DNA from: a bacterium
Lineage (GTDB): Bacteria > Patescibacteriota > Minisyncoccia > Phycocordibacterales > SBAW01
Length of the DNA stretch: 9,321 nucleotides
Assembly (NCBI GenBank): GCA_021813335.1
Contig: JAKALC010000025.1
Coordinates: 1-9,321, forward strand
Direction of reading: 5' to 3'
Part shown: positions 5,648 through 9,321 of the stretch, one piece after another
How the letters are laid out: each line of letters opens with the position of its first letter
Numbering within the stretch: the first letter of the stretch is position 1
Notes under the pieces: generated by a model
What the model was told of the DNA's origin: nothing
Seen by the model: only the letters and a program-made list of their open reading frames with translations
Databases searched by the model: none
Made by a program: the position numbers and the translations under genes

Positions 5648-5720
5648 TCCGCCCGGTTGGTTACGATCCAACGACCTTCTCCTTAAAAGGGAGCTGCTCT
5701 ACCAACTGAGCTACGGGCGG
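5648..5720 (-). tRNA. tRNA-Lys (anticodon UUU)
   Basis: The 73-nt minus-strand cloverleaf has a 7-bp acceptor stem (CCGCCCG/CGGGCGG, fully paired), D arm GCTC/GAGC with loop AGTTGGTA, anticodon loop CTTTTAA (UUU at 34-36), a 5-nt variable loop (AGGTC), T stem GTTGG/CCAAC and discriminator A73. CCA is not encoded (ACAC follows). Oddities are a C1-G72 start of the acceptor stem, a G27/A43 mismatch at the top of the anticodon stem, and T loop ATCGTAA, in which the universal T54/A58 pair is exchanged to A54/T58. It decodes AAA and AAG lysine codons. Confidence 0.93.
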
Positions 5721-5737
5721 ATAATTCCAACCATCAC

Positions 5738-5766
5738 AAGATACAACAAAAAACGCTGAACGTGAA
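5738..5766 (-). promoter_or_regulatory. Candidate tRNA-Lys promoter
   Basis: On the minus strand TTCACG (5761-5766) is followed by a 17-nt spacer and TATCTT (5738-5743). The expected start would leave a leader of about 10 nt before the tRNA. The tRNA may also be read through from polA-holA. Confidence 0.4.
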
Positions 5767-5773
5767 GGATATT

Positions 5774-6439
5774 TCAGAGAGTGAGGGCGAAGCGCTCGAG
5801 GAGAAGCCCGAGGTCCCCCGCTCCGCGATGCGCGTCGTGATACATCGAGACGATCTCGAAGGAGAGTTTTCTTAGGCGATCGCGGTCCGCAGGCGTCCGT
5901 GCCGAAGAGAGCATCGTGCGCGCCTTCCACGCGAGAACGCCCGCGATATTTTCCGGAGCGATCCCCTGCCGCAGGGCCTGCACGAGGAGAAGCCAGAGGA
6001 TCTTCCGGTCGCGCTTTCCGAGTGCGTCGGCAAGGCCGAAGATATTGAACTCCTCCTCTTCTTTTTTCTTTTTTTCAAGCGCCTCGAGCTTCGCGCCGGC
6101 GGCTTCGAGCGAGCGGACGGTCTTTATCGGCAGTTTCTCTTCTTCAAAGACGAAGCTGTGCGGCGAAGTTGCGAGGCCTCCGGCTATCTCAAGAAGCGCC
6201 TCGCCGAGATCCTCCGCGGGAGAGAACTCCTCTCTTTCTTCCGCGGACGCTTCCACGGAGAGAGCACCGCGCACGAAAAACGCCAATGTCTCGCCCGTAA
6301 GCGTCTGCGTCGCGGCCATCGCGGCGAGTTCGTCCACGGAGATGCGCGCCGCGTCGAGCTCCTGGAGCGGCAGACGCACGAGCTCCCGGCGCCGCTCTGC
6401 GCGCTCGTTCGCATCTCCGCCGACAATAACAATAAGCAT
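5774..6439 (-). CDS. DNA polymerase III delta subunit-like protein (short HolA)
   Basis: HolA is the clamp-loader subunit that opens the beta sliding clamp. At 221 aa this is about two thirds of the usual 330-340 aa. The N-terminus MLIVIVGGD (1-9) and the slipped AAA+ like part (about 31-105, with ATQTLTGETLAFFV) are reduced. After a Lys/Glu-rich linker (117-130) the C-terminal collar domain is well kept: FNIFGLADALGKRDRKILWL (131-150), then ALRQGIAPENIAGVLAWKAR (155-174), and SFEIVSMYHDAHRGAGDLGLLLERF (193-217). No Walker motif is expected in delta. The ATG is 4 nt after the polA stop with no Shine-Dalgarno site, so translation is probably coupled. The assignment rests mainly on the collar domain and the replication neighbour. 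Confidence 0.72.
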   Translation of the reverse strand: MLIVIVGGDANERAERRRELVRLPLQELDAARISVDELAAMAATQTLTGETLAFFVRGALSVEASAEEREEFSPAEDLGEALLEIAGGLATSPHSFVFEEEKLPIKTVRSLEAAGAKLEALEKKKKEEEEFNIFGLADALGKRDRKILWLLLVQALRQGIAPENIAGVLAWKARTMLSSARTPADRDRLRKLSFEIVSMYHDAHRGAGDLGLLLERFALTL

Positions 6440-6443
6440 ATGG

Positions 6444-8828
6444 TTATAGCGGCTTCATTTCTCCCCAATTCTTGCCCGCGGCCCCTTCCGCGATGAGCGG
6501 AATGCCGCGGCGCTCGTTCTCGGGAACGACGTGCTCCATAATAGCGCGGATCTTCGGCGCAAGAACGGGAACGAGACCGTCCTCGATCTCGAAGATGAGC
6601 TCGTCGTGAACCTGGAGAAGCATATGGGCCTTCTCGCGCAGGCCCTCGCGCTCGAAGAACTCGTCGAGGCGCACCATCGCGAGCTTGATGATGTCGGCCT
6701 GGGTCCCCTGCATCGGAGCGTTGATCGCCATCCGCTCCGCCGCGGCGCGGATGTAGGCGATGGGCGAGCGGATGCCTTCGAACTGGCGGCGCCGTCCGAA
6801 AAGCGTCGTCGTGTAACCGCGCCGCGCCGCGTCCGCTTTCGTCTCGTCGAGGTACTCGGCGAGGCGCGAGAAGGTCTCGAAGTAATGATTGTAGAACTCC
6901 TGCGCTTCCTGGCGCGACGTTCCGAGCCCTTCTTTGAGCGCGTTGACGCCCATTCCGTAAAGGATGCCGAAGTTGATGACCTTCGCGCGGCGGCGCTGCT
7001 CCTTGGTAACCTCGCTTTCGGGGACGTTGAACACCCGCGATGCGACCGCCGCGTGCACGTCTCCCCCTTCGCGGAAGATATCCGCGAGCTTTTCGTCGCC
7101 CGAGAGAAGCGCCGCGATGCGGAGCTCTATCTGCGAGTAATCGAAGGCGACGAGCGAAGAGCCCTCCTTCGCGACGAAGGCGTGCCGTATCGCCTTCCCC
7201 AAGTCGCTCTTCACGGGGATATTCTGCAGGTTCGGCTCTTGCGAGGAAAGCCGGCCGGTCGTCGTTCCGGTCTGAAGGTAGGTCGTGTGCAAGCGATTGT
7301 TCGCGTCGAGGAGCGCTGGGATAGTGTCGATATAGGTCGAGAGGAGCTTCTGCAGCTCGCGGTGAGCGAGGATGTCGGCGATGATGGGGTGAAGCTCCTT
7401 CATTTTCTCGAGCTCCGACTCCCGCGTCGAGCGCGCACCGGTCGACGTTTTTTTCTGATTTTTGACGGAAAGCCCGAGCGTGTCGAAGAGGATCGCCGAG
7501 AGCTGTTTGGGTGAATTGATATTGAACTCTTGCCCCGCGTGCGCCCAAATGCGCGCCGAAAGTTCTCCCAAGCGGCTCCGATATTCTTCCGCGAGTTTGG
7601 CGAGGAGCGCGCGGTCGACGAGGATGCCGCGCGCCTCCATCCGGCGCAGGACCGGCATAAGAGGGAGCTCGATCTTGTCGTATACGAACGCTAATTTTCT
7701 CTCTTCGAGTTCGCGGTGAAGCACGGCGCGCGCGGCCTCGATCGTTTTTGTTTTCGTCATACGATAGACGTCATCAAGCGACGGCTCCGTGAGGCTCGAA
7801 TCGACGACCCATACCGCGAGCGCGAGCTTGTCTATCTCCTCCTGCGGCACGCTTCCCTCCGCTTCTTCCGTTTTTTCTTCGCGGACTTTTTCTGCCGGTC
7901 CCGGCGCGGGCGCTTCGATGCCGAAGAGAGAGCGCACCCGCGGCATAAGCGAGCGGAAATCGAGCTCCGCCATCACGTCGAGAAGCCGCTGCGGATCGAC
8001 GCCTTCGCGCCAAGTCTTCTCCGGCAGCGTGAAATCGATAGGGACGTCGCGGCGGATCTCGGCGAGCATCTTCGAGAACCGCGCCTCTTCTTCCTGCGCT
8101 TTCAGCTTTTCGATCATCCCCGCCTTAACGCCCGCGGCCTCGAGCTTTTCCGGCTCTTTTTTGAGTACCGCGTATACGTCATCGAGCGAACCGAATTTTG
8201 AAATGATGATGCTTGCGGTTTTCTCGCCAACGCCCGAAACGCCCGGGATATTGTCCGACGGGTCGCCGCGCAGGCCCTTGTAGTCGGCGATGAGTGCGGG
8301 CGGGAAACCGAACCGCGCCTCGACCGCCGCCTCATCGTAGAGAATAGTGTCGGAGAGGCCCTTCTTGAGCGTGTAAACCTGCACGCGCTTGCCGTCGATG
8401 AGCTGGAGCGTGTCCATATCGCCCGAAGCGATGACGACCTCGATGTTCTTTTCTTTCTTCAGGCGCTCGACCACCGTGCCGATGATGTCATCGGCCTCGA
8501 ACCCTTCTTTCTCATACGACGGTATGCCGAAGGCCGCGATGACGTCGCGCGAGCGGATGATCTGCGCCACGAGATCGTCTTCCGCTTTTTTGCGCGTCGC
8601 CTTGTACGCCTCGTACGCGATGTGCCGGATGGTAGGCTTCGGCAGGTCGTAAGCCGCGACGAGATAGTCGGGCTTGAGATCGCCCGCGATGCGCACGAGC
8701 ATCGAGATGAGGCCATACAAGGCACCCGTCGGCTCCCCTTTCGACGAGGAGAAGTCCGGCAGCGCGTGGTAGGCGCGATGGAGTATCGCGTGCGTGTCGA
8801 GGATGACGAGGCGTTTTTTGGCCGGCAT
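6444..8828 (-). CDS. polA: DNA polymerase I, without a recognisable 3'-5' exonuclease domain
   Basis: The 794-aa enzyme would fill gaps and remove RNA primers. The 5' nuclease domain (1-300) has LVILDTHAILHRAY (7-20), YDLPKPTIRH (60-69), GFEADDIIGT (109-118), ASGDMDTLQLI (134-144) and GLRGDPSDNIPGVSGVGEKT (185-204). The polymerase domain (about 380-794) has motif A DYSQIELRIA (563-572), the O helix RRRAKVINFGILYG (612-625) and motif C QVHDELIFE (739-747), with both catalytic Asp (563, 742). Only about 75 residues (305-380), including a Glu/Pro/Lys-rich linker, stand where the proofreading domain of E. coli PolA has about 190, and no DxE motif is left. The ATG at 8828 is preferred over 8837 because the latter lies inside the -10 box. 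The stop is 4 nt before holA. Confidence 0.95.
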   Translation of the reverse strand: MPAKKRLVILDTHAILHRAYHALPDFSSSKGEPTGALYGLISMLVRIAGDLKPDYLVAAYDLPKPTIRHIAYEAYKATRKKAEDDLVAQIIRSRDVIAAFGIPSYEKEGFEADDIIGTVVERLKKEKNIEVVIASGDMDTLQLIDGKRVQVYTLKKGLSDTILYDEAAVEARFGFPPALIADYKGLRGDPSDNIPGVSGVGEKTASIIISKFGSLDDVYAVLKKEPEKLEAAGVKAGMIEKLKAQEEEARFSKMLAEIRRDVPIDFTLPEKTWREGVDPQRLLDVMAELDFRSLMPRVRSLFGIEAPAPGPAEKVREEKTEEAEGSVPQEEIDKLALAVWVVDSSLTEPSLDDVYRMTKTKTIEAARAVLHRELEERKLAFVYDKIELPLMPVLRRMEARGILVDRALLAKLAEEYRSRLGELSARIWAHAGQEFNINSPKQLSAILFDTLGLSVKNQKKTSTGARSTRESELEKMKELHPIIADILAHRELQKLLSTYIDTIPALLDANNRLHTTYLQTGTTTGRLSSQEPNLQNIPVKSDLGKAIRHAFVAKEGSSLVAFDYSQIELRIAALLSGDEKLADIFREGGDVHAAVASRVFNVPESEVTKEQRRRAKVINFGILYGMGVNALKEGLGTSRQEAQEFYNHYFETFSRLAEYLDETKADAARRGYTTTLFGRRRQFEGIRSPIAYIRAAAERMAINAPMQGTQADIIKLAMVRLDEFFEREGLREKAHMLLQVHDELIFEIEDGLVPVLAPKIRAIMEHVVPENERRGIPLIAEGAAGKNWGEMKPL

Positions 8829-8835
8829 TACGGCC

Positions 8836-8844
8836 ATTTTAGCA
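8836..8844 (-). promoter_or_regulatory. Extended -10 promoter of polA, leaderless architecture
   Basis: On the minus strand TGCTAAAAT is an extended -10 (TGN plus TAAAAT). The hexamer ends 7 nt before the ATG at 8828. No good -35 is seen at 17 nt (AAGCCG), as is common for extended -10 promoters. The hexamer includes the AT of the upstream in-frame ATG at 8837, so that codon would not be in the mRNA. Confidence 0.55.
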
Positions 8845-8912
8845 CCTTGGGGCCCGGACGGCTTCGCCCGAAAGGAGCCGCAGCGGTAAGGTTTTTCTCC
8901 GCTTCCGGACTC

Positions 8913-8942
8913 TTGACATATATGCTCTTTGTGTGCTATCAT
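8913..8942 (+). promoter_or_regulatory. Near-consensus promoter of the right-edge membrane gene
   Basis: A perfect TTGACA (8913-8918), an 18-nt spacer ending in TGC, and TATCAT (8937-8942) make an extended -10 promoter, the best match to consensus in the window. Transcription would start near 8949 and give a leader of about 47 nt carrying GGGAGG. Together with the polA promoter it fills a divergent gap of 167 bp. Confidence 0.8.
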
Positions 8943-8995
8943 TATTATTAGCGCGCTTCCTATGCGCTCGTTCTTCAACACTTCGGGAGGTTCAG

Positions 8996-9321
8996 ATGAT
9001 AGACGTAAGCCTCGTACTGGCAGCAATGGGCGTGGCGCTCGTATTCCCCGCCCTCGCGGCAGCAGCAAAACAGAGCCGGCACTCATCGGGGCTCGTCCGG
9101 GCAATCGGCGGGATCACTCTGATGTTCGCTGCCGGCATGGAGCTGAGCGCCGGTTCCTTGGAGATCGCGCCGGCCAACGCGGCGAGATCGCCGCTCAAAC
9201 AGGGCGTGGCCTATTCGCTAGTCGGCGAAACATTGCCGATCCACGGCAGGGTGTACGCTCTGGTCCAGCCGCTGTTCGAGAAGGACGACGCCGTCGTCGC
9301 CGTCTCGTTCCCCGGCGGCGG
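8996..9321 (+). CDS. Small membrane protein of unknown function, cut by the window edge
   Basis: The frame is open from the ATG at 8996 to the edge (108 codons, no stop). GGGAGG (8985-8990) lies 5 nt upstream of the ATG. The N-terminus IDVSLVLAAMGVALVFPALAA (2-22) is a membrane helix or signal peptide; a second hydrophobic stretch, LVRAIGGITLMFAAGMELSAG (33-53), follows a short basic loop. The remainder (about 54-108) contains YSLVGETLPIHGRVYALVQPLF and looks like a small beta domain. The family is not recognised. The strong promoter suggests high expression. Confidence 0.65.
   Translation, partial: MIDVSLVLAAMGVALVFPALAAAAKQSRHSSGLVRAIGGITLMFAAGMELSAGSLEIAPANAARSPLKQGVAYSLVGETLPIHGRVYALVQPLFEKDDAVVAVSFPGG

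Noticed and set aside
6531..7514. Plus-strand open frame of 327 codons opposite polA.
   Set aside because: Complementary shadow of the polA polymerase domain, with no ribosome binding site and no recognisable domain.
6184..7548. Open frame of 454 codons antisense-frame within polA and holA on the same strand.
   Set aside because: Arg/Ala/Pro-rich shadow of GC-rich coding sequence; no motif and no start signal.
8829..9104. N-terminal extension of polA beyond 8828.
   Set aside because: It crosses the divergent promoter region and the start of the plus-strand membrane gene; PolA homology begins at MPAKKRLVILDTH, and the -10 box fixes the start.
1..9321. CRISPR arrays, insertion sequences, transposases, integrases or direct-repeat att sites.
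   Set aside because: No repeated spacer-sized units, transposase or integrase motifs were seen on either strand; I did not find a duplicate of the tRNA-Lys 3' end in the window.

Overview
This 9.3-kb window is a GC-rich, compact stretch of bacterial chromosome. The gene set suggests a Candidate Phyla Radiation (Patescibacteria, Parcubacteria-like) organism. The pointers are a Mur ligase whose N-terminal domain is replaced by a short hydrophobic segment, a membrane-anchored lamin-tail surface protein, a very short DNA polymerase III delta-like subunit, and a PolA with no recognisable proofreading domain. The placement rests on remembered family resemblance, not on a search.

Layout from left to right. 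A long perfect hairpin terminator (8-47) ends rpsT (minus). rpsT and ruvA are divergent, with a gap of only 75 bp. ruvA (plus) and a 213-aa regulator (minus) converge on a shared bidirectional terminator (1025-1051). The regulator joins an XRE-type helix-turn-helix to an RpoD-like sigma region 4. It is divergent from a plus-strand cluster: a MurE-like ligase, a lamin-tail surface protein, a DoxX-like membrane protein and a SpoU/TrmH RNA methyltransferase. The two divergent promoters share one small palindrome over their -35 boxes. Next come two small unrecognised genes (64 and 67 aa) with good Shine-Dalgarno sites, then two hairpins. On the minus strand lie tRNA-Lys(UUU), a short holA-like gene and polA; polA and holA are 4 bp apart. 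A near-consensus promoter at 8913-8942 drives a small membrane protein that runs off the right edge.

The window shows two styles of translation start. rpsT, murE-like, the lamin-tail gene, polA and probably ruvA each have a -10 hexamer ending only 6-7 nt before the ATG and no Shine-Dalgarno site, which implies leaderless mRNAs. The XRE-sigma4 regulator, the two small ORFs and the right-edge membrane gene instead have purine-rich Shine-Dalgarno sites. All functions are inferred from motifs. The best candidates for something undescribed are the XRE-sigma4 regulator with its dyad in front of the wall-ligase cluster, and the Cys-rich insertion in the lamin-tail protein.
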